A stretch of DNA of 64,000 nucleotides from Leptospira sp. B5-022 (GCF_000347035.1 NZ_ANIJ01000032.1:186001-250000); one strand, 5' to 3'. Shown: positions 51,193-61,376, counted from the first letter of the stretch. Notes: generated from the sequence alone by a model not told the origin. Made by a program: numbers and translations.

Positions 51193-51912
51193 CTAGTCTC
51201 TTCTCACTTTGTTGATGGTCACCGGGGAACGCCGAGTGACGCGTGCGCCTTTGGCTCTGAATTGGTATAAAGCAAAAGCAAGTATAATGGCGATGATGAT
51301 GATCGCTTTTTTATGTTCGGAGAAAAATCCGGCTATGGCTCCCTGCTCTTTTTGTTCCGCAGCCTTTTTTTTCTCTTCTTCTTTTTTCTTATCGTCTCCG
51401 AGTTTTAGGATCTCTCCCAACTTCTCACGGATAGAAATATCTTCCTTAGGTAAAGAAGAAACGTTTGCGTTATATCCCGGAAGATTTCTCGGACTTAAAG
51501 TTGTTTCTTCATTGAGCCAGTACGGCTTTTGGATCTCCGCGGAAACTTCCGGATTAGAAACTTCTTTGTTTAAATTTCTCTCGGTGGTCTCGTTCGGTCC
51601 GTTGGGATCCCCGGAATTTTTTCCCTGAGTCGGATCTTCCGGTGCGATTTCCGGATCTACTTTTTTCTTAGGCTCGGATTCTTTCTGCTCGGTCTCTTTG
51701 GACTCTACAGCCTTCTTCTTTTTGCCTGCATTCTTCTTTACTTTTTTCTTTCTAGAAGCTTTTGCAAGAGGAGTTTTTTTGGAAGAAGTGGTTGTCTTCT
51801 TAGGTTCGGAAACCTTATCCAAAAAATCGATTTCTTCTCCGTCCTGTCCGAAAATCGGAAAGGCCAAAGAGATGGAAAGAAGGAAGCATAGGATCTTATT
51901 CATGATACGCAC
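51193..51912 (-). CDS. Lys/Glu-rich protein with signal peptide and C-terminal membrane helix
   Basis: 239 residues. The first 22 look like a signal peptide (ILCFLLSISLAFPIFGQ). Then comes a very Lys-rich stretch (about 40-75), a Glu/Pro/Asn segment, and a hydrophobic helix near residues 205-222 (AIIIIAIILAFALYQF) followed by a basic tail. It sits between yajC and secD with gaps of 32 and 10 bases. The position suggests a Sec accessory part, but no family is recognised; the topology would put the charged part in the periplasm. The true start may be the second Met at 51903. Confidence 0.75.
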   Translation of the reverse strand: MRIMNKILCFLLSISLAFPIFGQDGEEIDFLDKVSEPKKTTTSSKKTPLAKASRKKKVKKNAGKKKKAVESKETEQKESEPKKKVDPEIAPEDPTQGKNSGDPNGPNETTERNLNKEVSNPEVSAEIQKPYWLNEETTLSPRNLPGYNANVSSLPKEDISIREKLGEILKLGDDKKKEEEKKKAAEQKEQGAIAGFFSEHKKAIIIIAIILAFALYQFRAKGARVTRRSPVTINKVRRD

Positions 51913-51944
51913 CGGTTATACTGATACTATCGGAAAGACGGAAA

Positions 51945-52283
51945 TTACGCCTCTTTCTCTTTTTCCTTCTTCCTTAAAATCGTGCTGGAATTGAAGGTAA
52001 CATTGGTGTCTTTCGCGATTGCCAAAACCACTGACTCGTTATTATCCTTAAATTCCACGACCTTGCCATGAATCCCGGAAGAAGTGATAACCACGTCCCC
52101 TTTTTGTAGACCCTCGATCATCGCCTTTCTTTTCTTTTCCTCGTTTCTTTGAGGACGAATCACGATAAAATACAGGATGATAAATAGGATCGGGATAAAT
52201 AATAGAGTATTAAATCCGCCTCCCTGAGCTCCTGCCGGATCCGCTTGGGCTAATAAGAATACATTTTGAAAATTGCTAAGCAT
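51945..52283 (-). CDS. yajC: Preprotein translocase subunit YajC
   Basis: 112 residues; one membrane helix (about 26-43, LLFIPILFIILYFIVIRPQR) then a cytoplasmic domain with KGDVVITSSGIHGKV (about 62-76), the YajC signature. Binds SecDF and helps secretion. Comes 54 bases after trpD and is followed by the Lys-rich protein and secD. Confidence 0.95.
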   Translation of the reverse strand: MLSNFQNVFLLAQADPAGAQGGGFNTLLFIPILFIILYFIVIRPQRNEEKKRKAMIEGLQKGDVVITSSGIHGKVVEFKDNNESVVLAIAKDTNVTFNSSTILRKKEKEKEA

Positions 52284-52337
52284 GTTGAAACCTGTGCTTC
52301 CTTTTTTGGTCCTTTTTGAGACCAGTATTTTCCTTTA

Positions 52338-53348
52338 TTATCCCTTGGTAATTAAATTTTGAAAGAAGGCGCCCGTTTTTCCGGAAGCCAACTGTTCTAG
52401 TGCAATTTTGTATCCATCTAGGATAGATGGGGCCTTTCCCAAGGTAAAAAGCCCTGCTCCCGCATTTAAGGCGACCGCATGAGTGCCGGCAATCTTCTCC
52501 CCGGCTAGGATTTTTCGAGCCAAGGACTCCGCTTGGTCCGGGCCGCTCGTAAATACTTCCGCAGGATTTAGATCTTTTAGGCCTAGATCTTTCGGATCAA
52601 AGTCTTTTCGCGAGATAATTCCATCTTCCAATAGAGTATAGTCCGTTTTTTCGAAAATGGAAAATTCGTCCAAGCCGTCTCGGGAATGACATACTAAGGC
52701 CCTTCTCAAACCTAAACCTTGTAGAACCCGGATAAAAGTTTCCGTCAATTCGGGTTCGTACACTCCAATAATCTGGTATTGAGGTGAGAATGGATTACTT
52801 AACGGCCCGATCATATTGAATAAGGTCCGAAACCCCAATTCTTTTCGGACCGGACCTGCAAACTTCATGGACGGATGCCACATCGGAGCGAATAAAAAAG
52901 CAAATCCGTTTTCTACTAAGTGGGTCTCCACTTCCTCTTGGGTCTTCTCCGTATTATAACCTAATCTTCCGAGTATATCGCTGGAACCGGTATGAGAAGA
53001 AACGGAACGATTTCCATGTTTTGCCACCTTGATCCCTAAAGAGGAAAGAGTGATTGCAGAAAGTGTGGAAATATTCACGGTTCCTTTTCCGTCTCCGCCT
53101 GTCCCACAAGTGTCCAGCATATCGAAAGGAAAAACGGTCTTCGGTTTAAGCGCGTTCCTGCGAAGCGCTAGACAAAAACCCAAGAGTTCGTCTACGGTTT
53201 CTCCCTTTGCTCTCATTGCGGTCAAAAAGGATGCAAGAAGGATCTCCGACACTTCTCCCTTCATTACGGAATTGATCGAAGTTTCCGCTTCCGAAACTGT
53301 AAGATTCTTTTTTTCCAGGACTTTGATGATAGCTTGTCTAATTTCCAT
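52338..53348 (-). CDS. trpD: Anthranilate phosphoribosyltransferase
   Basis: Second step of tryptophan synthesis: anthranilate plus PRPP. 336 residues, normal. The PRPP motif DTCGTGGDGKGTVNIST (about 79-95), the HGNRSVSSHTGSSDILGRLG region (about 111-130), and GPLSNPFSP are conserved. It is the only trp gene here, in the midst of envelope genes, overlapping pgsA by 11 bases. No trp-leader peptide or attenuator is seen because the gene is inside the run. Confidence 0.96.
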   Translation of the reverse strand: MEIRQAIIKVLEKKNLTVSEAETSINSVMKGEVSEILLASFLTAMRAKGETVDELLGFCLALRRNALKPKTVFPFDMLDTCGTGGDGKGTVNISTLSAITLSSLGIKVAKHGNRSVSSHTGSSDILGRLGYNTEKTQEEVETHLVENGFAFLFAPMWHPSMKFAGPVRKELGFRTLFNMIGPLSNPFSPQYQIIGVYEPELTETFIRVLQGLGLRRALVCHSRDGLDEFSIFEKTDYTLLEDGIISRKDFDPKDLGLKDLNPAEVFTSGPDQAESLARKILAGEKIAGTHAVALNAGAGLFTLGKAPSILDGYKIALEQLASGKTGAFFQNLITKG

Positions 53349-54084
53349 TTTTACCGAATGCCCTCCGTATAGAGCTGTAACGGATCACTTCCCTGTTCGA
53401 GATCAAATAACGTATTCCGGAAAGTACAGTGATGAGAGTGGTCAAAAGCATTCCGAAATACGGAACAAATCCACCCAATCCGAAAACCAATTCGTTCCAG
53501 CCGGGGGCACCGTTTTCCTTCCAAACCTTCACGAATGCAACCGCGTTTTCGGAAGCGATCCCAAAAACGGTCATACCGGCAAGTTTGCCGCTTTGATAGA
53601 CCTCGTTGATCAGTATTCTTTTATTCGAAGAAACTAATATGAAGAAGATCAAGATCAGAATAATCGCTCCCATCTGGAAGGCGGTTTTTACCTTTCCAAG
53701 CATGGTAGTCCGGATGGATTTACCCAAACGGATCGCAAGATATCGTAAAGTGGTAATGAGCATATCCCTTCCGATGATCAGGATAACCATCCATAGTTCG
53801 ATTTGTTCATGCAGAAAAATGAATGTGGTAAAACAACCTACAACAATGATCTTATCCGCAAGAGGATCCAGGAACTTTCCGAACTCGGTCTCTTGTTTCC
53901 ATTTTCTGGCCAGATAACCGTCTATAAAATCGGTGATCGATGCCAGAGAAAATAAGACCAAAGCGGCAATATGATACGCCTGTTCCTTCTGGTACAAAAA
54001 CCAGATAAAAAAAGGAAGAGATGCGACTCTTAGTACGGTAAGAGTGTTGGGTAAGTTTATATTCGGATTCAAGATTCCAACCAA
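53338..54084 (-). CDS. pgsA: CDP-diacylglycerol-glycerol-3-phosphate 3-phosphatidyltransferase
   Basis: Committed step to phosphatidylglycerol, inner membrane. 248 residues; the CDP-alcohol transferase motif is complete: DGYLARKWKQETEFGKFLDP with LAD (Asp-Gly-x2-Ala-Arg-x8-Gly-x3-Asp-x3-Asp, about 53-75). Helices about 10-25, 32-52, 80-105, 138-155 and 205-225. A polar insert of about 45 residues (about 158-205) between the last helices is longer than in E. coli PgsA. Overlaps rimO by 16 bases and trpD by 11. Confidence 0.92.
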   Translation of the reverse strand: MVGILNPNINLPNTLTVLRVASLPFFIWFLYQKEQAYHIAALVLFSLASITDFIDGYLARKWKQETEFGKFLDPLADKIIVVGCFTTFIFLHEQIELWMVILIIGRDMLITTLRYLAIRLGKSIRTTMLGKVKTAFQMGAIILILIFFILVSSNKRILINEVYQSGKLAGMTVFGIASENAVAFVKVWKENGAPGWNELVFGLGGFVPYFGMLLTTLITVLSGIRYLISNREVIRYSSIRRAFGKNGN

Positions 54085-55394
54085 GTTCCCATCATGTCGT
54101 ATTCGTAGAAGGATTCGATTTTCACTTTTCCGATCGTTCCCGGCTTCAAGGAAGGATCTTCCACATACACCACTTCGTCTATTTCGGGAGCGTCTTGTAA
54201 ACGTCTGACGATTGCGGTGTTTCCTTCGAGTCCATCCACGATCGCAGTATACGTTTTTCCGATCCTAGATTCATGGATCTCTTGCAGGATTTTCAAATGA
54301 GCGTCTCGGATCAGATTGATCCTTTTGGCCTTCTCTTTATCGGAAACCGTTTGGGTTAGATCCGCACCTTTGGTTCCTTCTTGGGGAGAATAAGAGAATA
54401 AATTCAGTTTTTCCGGGCGAGTTTCTTCCACAAAACGTAAGATCTCATCCACATCTTCTCCGGTCTCTCCAGGAAAACCTAAAATGAAAGAAGTTCTGAT
54501 CTCCAAGTCCGGTCTCACTTCTCTTGCAAGAGAATACAGATCCCTGAATTGGGAATATCCACCGCTTCTATTCATGTTTTTTAATACTCTTTCGGAAACA
54601 TGTTGGAGAGGGGATTCCAGATAAGGAGCGATCTTTGGAGTTTCTCCCATAAGCCTCAGGATCTTTTCCGTCTTCTTGTCAGGATATAGATACAATAATC
54701 TTAATATTTCCAGGTTCTCAATATCCGAGACCGCTTTGATCATCTCCAGAAGTTTGTCCGAGTCCTTTCCGTAATAGACAGTATCTTGAGAAACAAGACA
54801 AATCTCTTTTGCTCCTGCCGCGATTGCTCTTTTGGTATCTTGGATGATCTCAGCCAAAGGAGAATCCACGAATTTTCCACGAAGAGAAGGAATGATACAG
54901 AATGCACAACCTCTATTACATCCGTCGGAAACCTTTACATAAGCGTAAGGTTTGGAGTAATTTTCTATCTCGGGAGAAAGTTTCATTCTCTCAACGATAT
55001 CCGAATTAAATTCGGTTTTTGCAGGAGAAGAGATTTCTCGGCGGAAAGCTTCTTTGATGATCTTTCCGGCCTGGGAATATTTTCCGGTCCCGAAAACCAG
55101 ATCCACTTCCGGAATTTCTGCGGAGATATCCTTAGGATATCTTTCCGCAAAACATCCTACAACGACCAGTTTCTGGCCTTCTTGTTTTTTAGCTTGGGCA
55201 GCGCCCAAAATTGTTTGGATGGTTTCTTCCGTTGCCGAGCGAATAAAAGTACAGGTATTGATCAGATGGAAGTCGGACTCTTCCGGTTTTGTAGCCGGAA
55301 GAAAACCTTCCTCCAAAAGAGAATGGTGCATGCTCATGGAGTCCACGGTATTTTTGGGACATCCAAGAGTGGTGATGTAGAACTTTTTATCCAA
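54069..55394 (-). CDS. rimO: Ribosomal protein S12 methylthiotransferase RimO
   Basis: Adds a methylthio group to an Asp of ribosomal S12 with two Fe-S clusters. 441 residues: N-terminal cysteines in TLGCPKN, NTCTFI and VGCFAERYP (about residues 11, 48, 81), radical SAM triad CNRGCAFC (about 158-165), and a C-terminal TRAM domain (about 375-441). GCNRGCAFCIIPSLRGK is the methylthiotransferase signature. The lack of the MiaB-type N-terminus and the order rodZ-rimO-pgsA, widespread in bacteria, support RimO. Confidence 0.95.
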   Translation of the reverse strand: MDKKFYITTLGCPKNTVDSMSMHHSLLEEGFLPATKPEESDFHLINTCTFIRSATEETIQTILGAAQAKKQEGQKLVVVGCFAERYPKDISAEIPEVDLVFGTGKYSQAGKIIKEAFRREISSPAKTEFNSDIVERMKLSPEIENYSKPYAYVKVSDGCNRGCAFCIIPSLRGKFVDSPLAEIIQDTKRAIAAGAKEICLVSQDTVYYGKDSDKLLEMIKAVSDIENLEILRLLYLYPDKKTEKILRLMGETPKIAPYLESPLQHVSERVLKNMNRSGGYSQFRDLYSLAREVRPDLEIRTSFILGFPGETGEDVDEILRFVEETRPEKLNLFSYSPQEGTKGADLTQTVSDKEKAKRINLIRDAHLKILQEIHESRIGKTYTAIVDGLEGNTAIVRRLQDAPEIDEVVYVEDPSLKPGTIGKVKIESFYEYDMMGTWLES

Positions 55395-55402
55395 CCGAAG
55401 CC

Positions 55403-56530
55403 TTACTCGCCCAACTCCTTAATGATAAACTGTGTGCTATCGTAAGGGTTTGGCGTTTTTATATAAACTTTCTTCACTAATTTTCCGGGACGGCCTAAGA
55501 CAACTTTCGGTTTGCCGTTTTGGATCATCTCCACCGCTGAACCGTCTCCTACCTTGATCTCAAGACGATCTTTCGCTTCTAGGGCTTTGTTCTCTCCACC
55601 TTGAACAAGGCCTCTAAATCCCATCTGACCGTCGATGATGAACTCTGCATAACTTGGTTTAGAGAAAAATAATGTGACTTGGATCGGAACATCACCCAAA
55701 GTTTTTGTGGAATCCTCCCCCTGAGGGTTGGGCTGAACGGTTGTTCCTTGTCTCTCTTCTTCACTTAAGGAAACTAGGACTTTTGCGGAACTTCCGGTCA
55801 CACTTTGAGCGGAAATACGGATACTTCTGCGTAAGGAAGAAATTTCCGGAATAGAATAGCTAAGGACTTTTTCCTGTCCTTCGGATAATCTGAATTTATA
55901 AACAGTCAATTCAGGATACACATTGAAGGCAAGAACGGCAGTATTCGTATCGGATCCTTGTTCCACGGAGGAAATGAAAAGTTTACATTGTTGGTTGGAA
56001 GCGCTAAAGCTCACACCTTGGTTCGCAGTTAAGATAAAACTTTCCGGTCTCGTTTCCGGAACGGAACGATTGATAAAATCTATATTTTCGGGGATCTCCA
56101 ACTTTCTTCTACTTTCTTCCGTAATCTCGTCATCCGAAGAAGATCCGTCGATAAACGTATAAAGTAAAACCGCGGCAATTGCCACCATCAGGACCGAGAT
56201 AGCGGTGATCAGTTTGTTCTTATCGAAATTTAGATCATAATAAAAATTAGAAGTAGGTTTGGTTAATTCTTCCAAGGGAGCTTGCGACTCTTCGATCTTT
56301 TCCCCTCTGTATAAATTGATCAGCATCCCCGTGTCTAACTTCAAGTAACTACCATAGTTCTTTAGAAAACCGATGGTAAAAGTTTCTCCCGGAAACTGAG
56401 CATAGTCCTCTGTTTCCAACGCGAGAATGTATTTAACGGAAATATTCGTATCCTTGGATACGTCCTTTACAGTGAGCTTTTTTTCTTCCCTAGCCTCTCT
56501 AAGGATTTGCCCTACTCGTTTCTGATTCAA
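55403..56530 (-). CDS. RodZ-like cytoskeleton protein (HTH, membrane helix, beta domain)
   Basis: 375 residues. The N-terminal 70 form a HTH_25 domain ([20 protein letters not shown] then [12 protein letters not shown]), followed by a basic/proline spacer, one membrane helix (about 109-127, [19 protein letters not shown]), and a periplasmic beta-rich part, with a C-terminal DUF4115-like domain ([13 protein letters not shown], about 327-339). RodZ links MreB to the membrane in rod-shaped cells. The context with rimO and pgsA is the usual RodZ place. Gap of 25 bases to lolA and 8 to rimO. Confidence 0.88.
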   Translation of the reverse strand: MNQKRVGQILREAREEKKLTVKDVSKDTNISVKYILALETEDYAQFPGETFTIGFLKNYGSYLKLDTGMLINLYRGEKIEESQAPLEELTKPTSNFYYDLNFDKNKLITAISVLMVAIAAVLLYTFIDGSSSDDEITEESRRKLEIPENIDFINRSVPETRPESFILTANQGVSFSASNQQCKLFISSVEQGSDTNTAVLAFNVYPELTVYKFRLSEGQEKVLSYSIPEISSLRRSIRISAQSVTGSSAKVLVSLSEEERQGTTVQPNPQGEDSTKTLGDVPIQVTLFFSKPSYAEFIIDGQMGFRGLVQGGENKALEAKDRLEIKVGDGSAVEMIQNGKPKVVLGRPGKLVKKVYIKTPNPYDSTQFIIKELGE

Positions 56531-56555
56531 TTTCGCTCTCCTTTCCTAGGAAGAT

Positions 56556-57287
56556 TTATTCTTCCGAAACCAAGGGGTTATTTACGATTTTAGAATTACC
56601 ATCCGGACGGAAATTAAATACCCCGTCCTCGATATCCGCATTCGGATCTACTCCGAAAAACTCCACAGTGGTGGTCTTACCTCTTCCGTCGCTTGCAACC
56701 GCTTTTTTAATGAAAGAAGTCTGGGCATCCACATAAAGAGTCATTGTTTCGTATCCGCCGATCTTTTCTCTTTGCTCCAAAGCCAAAACGAAATATTGGC
56801 GATTGTCCTTAGGAGAGATCTGAGGTTGTTCTATGGATTCGAATTTATAATGATATTTTCTGAAAATCCTGGAAAGCCCCTCTTCCGTCATTGGCGAAAA
56901 GATAGGACCGGATTTATTAGATTTATTTAATGTAAGGTCCTGTTTACCGGCAGCATTCAATCTTTTTATAAAGATCCAAAGAGTTTTGCCGTCGGAAACG
57001 ATCTCGTCTCCGGCAGGATCCGAAAATTCGTATTTGATCTTTCCGCCCTTCTTATAATAGCAGATACCTTTTTTAGTGACTACCTTTTTGTTCGCTTCCG
57101 TTTGGATCACGAAATCGGCCTTATAGGATTTCAGGTCCGAAAAAGTTTTTCTGACTTTTTTAACCACTTCCGATGGGGAATTCCAATGGTGTTTCGCGGA
57201 GGACTGAGCGCCTAGGGAGAAGCTGCCGAATAAAACGACAAGGCCGAGGGCGATAAATATAGAACGATTGCTTCTGTTATCTTTCAT
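56556..57287 (-). CDS. lolA: Outer-membrane lipoprotein carrier protein LolA
   Basis: Periplasmic chaperone carrying lipoproteins to the outer membrane. 243 residues with signal peptide (about 10-29) and the LolA beta-half-barrel: [34 protein letters not shown] segments in family order. The length is above the usual 200 because of a C-terminal extension. Leptospires have many surface lipoproteins, so the role is central. It follows ftsK after 100 bases that contain a strong hairpin without a U-run. Confidence 0.88.
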   Translation of the reverse strand: MKDNRSNRSIFIALGLVVLFGSFSLGAQSSAKHHWNSPSEVVKKVRKTFSDLKSYKADFVIQTEANKKVVTKKGICYYKKGGKIKYEFSDPAGDEIVSDGKTLWIFIKRLNAAGKQDLTLNKSNKSGPIFSPMTEEGLSRIFRKYHYKFESIEQPQISPKDNRQYFVLALEQREKIGGYETMTLYVDAQTSFIKKAVASDGRGKTTTVEFFGVDPNADIEDGVFNFRPDGNSKIVNNPLVSEE

Positions 57288-57313
57288 TCTCGAATAATGC
57301 AGGGATTTTTTTC

Positions 57314-57339
57314 CAGGGTGGCGGGTATCCGCCCCCCTG
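57314..57339 (-). other. Strong GC hairpin in the ftsK-lolA spacer
   Basis: CAGGG-GGCGG arms with a GTAT loop (plus-strand CAGGGTGGCGGGTATCCGCC then CCCCTG, one mismatch) lie in the 100-base spacer. On the minus strand it is followed by an A-run, not a T-run, so it is not an ordinary terminator; it may pause polymerase or protect the downstream mRNA. A weaker CCGGT/ACCGG pair lies at 57359-57382. Confidence 0.45.
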
Positions 57340-57387
57340 TCACTTGGTTTCTTTTCCCGGTCTGGAAATTCCTAAACCGGTCAATTT

Positions 57388-60261
57388 TTAAGCGGACCTT
57401 AAAATTTCCCGTCCCTTAGATCCCAGGATCGGAGAAACGTATCCCCGTTCTTCCATTAATTCCATGATCCGAGCCGCCCGATTATAGCCGATTTTTAAAC
57501 GTCTTTGCAAATAGCTTGCACTTGCTTTTCTATCCGTTCTTACGATTTCCCAGGCCTTGTCGAATAGCTCCTCGTCCATCTCTTCGCCGGATTCCGATTC
57601 GGTTTCTTCTTCCAGATCGAATTCTACGTAGGTAGGAGCTCCGTATTTTTTGGCCTCTTCCACGATCTTCTCGATCTCTTCTTCCGAAATAAACGGAGCC
57701 TGGATCCTTGCTAGGTCCGCGGAAGTAGGAGATTTGTACAACATATCTCCTTTTCCTAAAAGGGATTCCGCTCCGTTCATATCCAGGATGATCTTGGAGT
57801 CCGTTTTTTGGGCCACATGGAATGCGATCCTGGCAGGACAGTTGGCCTTGATAAGACCTGTAATCACATCCACGGAAGGCCTTTGGGTCGCCATCACTAA
57901 GTGGATCCCCACCGCTCTGGACTTCTGGCTGATACGAGTGATCGCATCTTCCAGATCTTTCCCGGATACCATCATCAAATCCGCAAGCTCGTCTATGAAC
58001 ACCACGAGATACGGCATTTTATTATAACCTTCTTTGTGATAATGTTCTTCGACCTTCTCGTTATAAGAACGGAAGTCCCTACATTTTAATTGGGAAACGG
58101 CCTCATAACGTGCTTCCATCTCCTGGATCACCCAAGAAAGGGATTTGGTCGCCTTACGGGCATCCTTGATCACAGGCATAAGAAGATGAGGAATATCCTC
58201 GAACAGAGTAAGTTCCACCATCTTAGGGTCGATCATGATAAAACGGACTTCTTCCGGAGAAAGATTTAAGACCAGAGAAGCGATCATCGCATTCAAACAA
58301 ACGGATTTACCCGAACCTGTAGTTCCCGCTACCAGCAAGTGAGGAAGTTTATTCAGATCGATGGAGACAAGTTTACCGGAGATATCCTTACCGATAACTA
58401 TGTTCAGGTCCTTTTTAGGTTTAGGAGCCAAAGAAGAACGTAAAATATCTCCAAGGAAGACATCCTCTCTATGTTTATTCGGAACTTCTATACCGATCGT
58501 GGATTTGCCCGGGATAGGAGCAACGATTCGTATATTTTTAACGGCAAGGTACATCCTAAGCTCGTCCGTCAAAGAAGTGATCCTTCCCAGTTTTACACCT
58601 GGAGGAGGAGTGAGTTCGTAACGAGTGATGATCGGACCTCTTTCCCAACCCACAACTTTGGCTTCGTAACCGTACACTTTCAGAGCATTCTCGATCTCGA
58701 AAGCCACCTTTTCGGATTCCACTTTAAAAAGTGCATCCTGTACTTTTGTAGGATTACTTTTCAAACGGTTTAAAGGAATATGATATACGGAACGTTTAGA
58801 ACGGAATATCGGCACCATGGAAACAGGTGCAAAAGGAAGTTCGGATTGTTTTGGTTTCTCCGATTTTTTTTCGAATGCCGTTGTGGGAGCTCCAACAACA
58901 GGAGAAGGTAACGTACTTGGGACTACCGCCTCCGGCACGGCGATCACCTCAGGCTTTTCGACCTCCACAATTTCTTGCAATTCGTCGGATCCTTCCGTTT
59001 CTTCCTCATCGTCTTCTTCCGAGTCTTCCAGTTCTTCCGAAAAATCTTCCTCTTCGGTCCATTCTTCAAACTCCTCGCCTTCTTCTCGGAAGTCTTCCTC
59101 TTCTGCGGAAACTTCTTCTATAATTTCTTTGTTAGAAACGAACGGCTGGACTTCTTCTTCCAACTCTTCTGTCTCCGAAGCGACAGGCAAAACTTCCTCT
59201 TTATGGAAAGAAGTAAGAGGAGAAGTTTCACTCCTAAGATCCAGGATCTCCCAGGCTTTTTTAGAAACGGAAGGAACTTCTTCTTTTCTTTCGGGCGCTC
59301 CGTACACCTTCTCCACCAGACGAGTGGAAGCGCTTTGGAATTGGAAAATTTTTCTATCTTCTTCAAAAAAGCCTTGGAGAAGACCAGAATTTTTATATTG
59401 CACGTTAGCTTCTCTTAAGGAAGCGACCTTAGAGTTCCCTTTTACTTTCTGAATATACGATTCCAAATTAGCAGGAGTTTTCACAGAGTTCTGCTTGTCC
59501 GAAGAATGACCCGAAACCTCTCTGCGAAACCAAGGAGGAACATTCTCTTCCGAAATTTCAGAGTCGGTTTGTTTCCATGAATTGATGGAACCCATCATAC
59601 CGGATAATCCTTTGGACCAATCTGTAGTTTTGGTTTTCGGAAATGTAGATTCGAAATTTTGGATTTCTTCTTCTTTTTTGGTTCTTCCACTCATATAACC
59701 GGAAAGCCATTGCTCCTTCCAGTCCCGACCGCTTTGTGCAAGTAGCCTTCCTAAAAAATGGACCGGAGATTCGTTCAGATACACAAGAATGCCGTAAAAA
59801 TAGACCACAAAATGGATGAGAAGCCTCCCCGTTGAACCGAGAAGATATTCCAGAGCAACAGCTAATGCTTGGCCAAGCACCCCACCGTTAGATGCAAAAG
59901 GAACCGTGGAAATATTTCCGAAAACGTTCAGGCTCACCGCGACTGCGAGTAAGAATAAAGGAATCGTAAGAAGTTTGTTCGTAATATCCTGAGCAGGTTT
60001 CGCGAGAAGGATCCCACCAGTAAGAATGAGCATGATCCCGGGAACGAAGGATGCATTCCCGAATAGATACAAAAATCCCCAGGAAAGGTAATGACCAAGC
60101 CTTCCAAAAAGATTGGCCTGTACCCCATTTTCAGCGATGGTAAAAGAACCCAAGGAAAGGGTCAGAAAAATCCCTGTAAAAAGAAGAAGATACGGCAATG
60201 CGGCCCTTCCTTTTTCCCAAATCACAAAATTTTGTCCGACTATTTGGTCCTTTCTATCCAT
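57388..60261 (-). CDS. ftsK: DNA translocase FtsK
   Basis: 957 residues. N-terminal membrane domain with four helices (about 19-38, 60-80, 90-112, 140-165) that anchors it at the septum. A long linker (about 180-475) is rich in Ser and, in its later half (about 365-440), extremely rich in Glu/Asp. The motor follows: [16 protein letters not shown], Walker [15 protein letters not shown] (about 632-645), Walker [14 protein letters not shown] (about 735-747), and a C-terminal gamma winged helix (about 895-950) that reads KOPS sites. Pumps chromosome termini through the closing septum and activates XerCD. Starts the long minus-strand unit to ribBA. Confidence 0.95.
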   Translation of the reverse strand: MDRKDQIVGQNFVIWEKGRAALPYLLLFTGIFLTLSLGSFTIAENGVQANLFGRLGHYLSWGFLYLFGNASFVPGIMLILTGGILLAKPAQDITNKLLTIPLFLLAVAVSLNVFGNISTVPFASNGGVLGQALAVALEYLLGSTGRLLIHFVVYFYGILVYLNESPVHFLGRLLAQSGRDWKEQWLSGYMSGRTKKEEEIQNFESTFPKTKTTDWSKGLSGMMGSINSWKQTDSEISEENVPPWFRREVSGHSSDKQNSVKTPANLESYIQKVKGNSKVASLREANVQYKNSGLLQGFFEEDRKIFQFQSASTRLVEKVYGAPERKEEVPSVSKKAWEILDLRSETSPLTSFHKEEVLPVASETEELEEEVQPFVSNKEIIEEVSAEEEDFREEGEEFEEWTEEEDFSEELEDSEEDDEEETEGSDELQEIVEVEKPEVIAVPEAVVPSTLPSPVVGAPTTAFEKKSEKPKQSELPFAPVSMVPIFRSKRSVYHIPLNRLKSNPTKVQDALFKVESEKVAFEIENALKVYGYEAKVVGWERGPIITRYELTPPPGVKLGRITSLTDELRMYLAVKNIRIVAPIPGKSTIGIEVPNKHREDVFLGDILRSSLAPKPKKDLNIVIGKDISGKLVSIDLNKLPHLLVAGTTGSGKSVCLNAMIASLVLNLSPEEVRFIMIDPKMVELTLFEDIPHLLMPVIKDARKATKSLSWVIQEMEARYEAVSQLKCRDFRSYNEKVEEHYHKEGYNKMPYLVVFIDELADLMMVSGKDLEDAITRISQKSRAVGIHLVMATQRPSVDVITGLIKANCPARIAFHVAQKTDSKIILDMNGAESLLGKGDMLYKSPTSADLARIQAPFISEEEIEKIVEEAKKYGAPTYVEFDLEEETESESGEEMDEELFDKAWEIVRTDRKASASYLQRRLKIGYNRAARIMELMEERGYVSPILGSKGREILRSA

Positions 60262-60350
60262 ACTCTCTAAGCATCGGCAGAAAATTAAAATCCGAAAAGA
60301 GACTTAATCCGTGAAAAAGTAGCTAAATACTCAAAAAAGAAAGCTACGAA

Positions 60351-60435
60351 TTTCGCACAGAGCACACGAAGAACACAGAGCTTTGATTTGTTCAAAAACC
60401 CAAAATTACCCCGCTCCGTGGCCTCCGTGCGAAAC
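60351..60435. repeat. CACAGAG-type repeat element, copy 6, left of the toxin-antitoxin pair
   Basis: Left arm TTTCGCACAGAGCACACGAA, continuing GAACACAGAG (60351-60380); right arm CGCTCCGTGGCCTCCGTGCG with AAAC (60412-60435). The centre is AT-rich without the TGTAGGA core. Lies between the ftsK start (60261, minus) and the antitoxin start (60530, plus), a 268-base spacer with no other gene. Confidence 0.78.
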
Positions 60436-60529
60436 ATTTTTCTCGATTCATCCGGAATCAGTTTTCCGGTCTTGTTTCGGTTTTTTAGTTGAAAATTCGA
60501 ATCAACCAGTTAATAGACTAGTGTTTACG

Positions 60530-60781
60530 ATGAACGTAAACATGGAATCGGTTTCCGCCTTCCAAGCGAAGACCCATTTATCGGAATTACTCAAAAAAGT
60601 CCAAGCAGGAGAGGTTTTTGTGATCACTCATAGAGGCAAACCTATTGCAAAATTGGTCCCCTTTTCGGAAGAGATCGAATTCGATCCCAAAGAGGGGCTT
60701 AACACTTTAAAAAAAATCAGAGCTAGCATTTCTTCGAAGGTAAATATTAAAGAATTTATCAACGAAGGCCGCAAATGGTAA
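60530..60781 (+). CDS. Type II antitoxin, Phd/YefM family
   Basis: 83 residues from the ATG at 60530 (a second ATG at 60542 is also possible; the frame open from 60383 is not coding). SVSAFQAKTHLSELLKKVQA (about 8-27) and GEVFVITHRGKPIAKLVPF (about 28-46) match the Phd/YefM DNA-binding domain; the rest is the toxin-wrapping tail. Its end overlaps the toxin start by 7 bases, the usual coupling. It represses its own operon in the known family. Confidence 0.88.
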   Translation: MNVNMESVSAFQAKTHLSELLKKVQAGEVFVITHRGKPIAKLVPFSEEIEFDPKEGLNTLKKIRASISSKVNIKEFINEGRKW

Positions 60782-61194
60782 AACTTTGGGTATTAGATTG
60801 TTCCTTAGCAGCCGCAAGTTTTCTACCGGACGAAAAGTCTCCCAAGGCCGATCAATTTTTACAATCGATCGGTAAGACCGTCCGTGCGGTGGTTCCCAGC
60901 CTTTGGTGGTACGAATTCAATAACGTACTGCTAGTTTCTAAAAGAAGAAAAAGACTCACAGGTCCCCAAAGCAAACAGATCGTTTCGATTTTCGAATCGC
61001 TTCCGATCGAATTCGATATCAATCTTTCTTTCGAAGTGTTTCGACATATCCAAGAGTTGGCAGTCAACTACGAACTTTCTTCTTACGATGCTTCTTATCT
61101 GGAACTTTGTATCCGTAAAGGCGCTGGTTTAGCGACCCTTGACGAAAAAGTTTCTGCGGTAGCTAAAAAATTAAAGATAGAAGTTTTTAAATAA
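60775..61194 (+). CDS. vapC: PIN-domain toxin (VapC-like ribonuclease)
   Basis: 139 residues, PIN fold. The acidic residues are in place: Asp 8 (WVLDCSLAA), Glu near 47 (WWYEFNNVL), Asp near 104 (SSYDASYLEL) and Asp near 122 (ATLDEKVSA). Such toxins are Mg-dependent RNases that cut tRNA or rRNA when not bound by antitoxin. Antitoxin upstream overlaps by 7 bases. The pair lies on the opposite strand to the surrounding housekeeping genes and is flanked by repeat copies 6 and 7. Confidence 0.9.
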   Translation: MVKLWVLDCSLAAASFLPDEKSPKADQFLQSIGKTVRAVVPSLWWYEFNNVLLVSKRRKRLTGPQSKQIVSIFESLPIEFDINLSFEVFRHIQELAVNYELSSYDASYLELCIRKGAGLATLDEKVSAVAKKLKIEVFK

Positions 61195-61200
61195 GAGACG

Positions 61201-61376
61201 TCCGCACAGAGAACACGGAGTTTTTTGGAAAATAAATTCGGGATCTTTTCTTCTTTGCGGCTTCGTGTAAAATAAGATTAGAATAGATTTGGATTCGCGC
61301 TAAGATATGAAGGGCTTTAATTAACGTATCCAAAAACTTTCCCCTCTGTGAACCCAGTGGTCTCTGTGCGAAACAG
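61201..61376. repeat. CACAGAG-type repeat element, copy 7, right of the toxin-antitoxin pair
   Basis: Left arm TCCGCACAGAGAACACGGAG (61201-61220), an AT-rich middle of about 120 bases without a gene, then right arm CCCCTCTGTGAACCCAGTGG continuing TCTCTGTGCGAAAC (61341-61374). It starts 6 bases after the toxin stop and ends just before dut. The centre lacks a TGTAGGA core. Confidence 0.75.

Noticed and set aside
58817..59452. A 211-codon plus-strand frame of Ser-rich sequence inside ftsK
   Set aside because: It is the antisense of the Glu/Asp-rich FtsK linker; the Ser-rich look comes from complementing GAA/GAG codons.
60383..60529. Upstream extension of the antitoxin frame
   Set aside because: The extra 49 codons cover the repeat arm and do not match Phd/YefM proteins, which start at MESVSAFQ or a few residues before.
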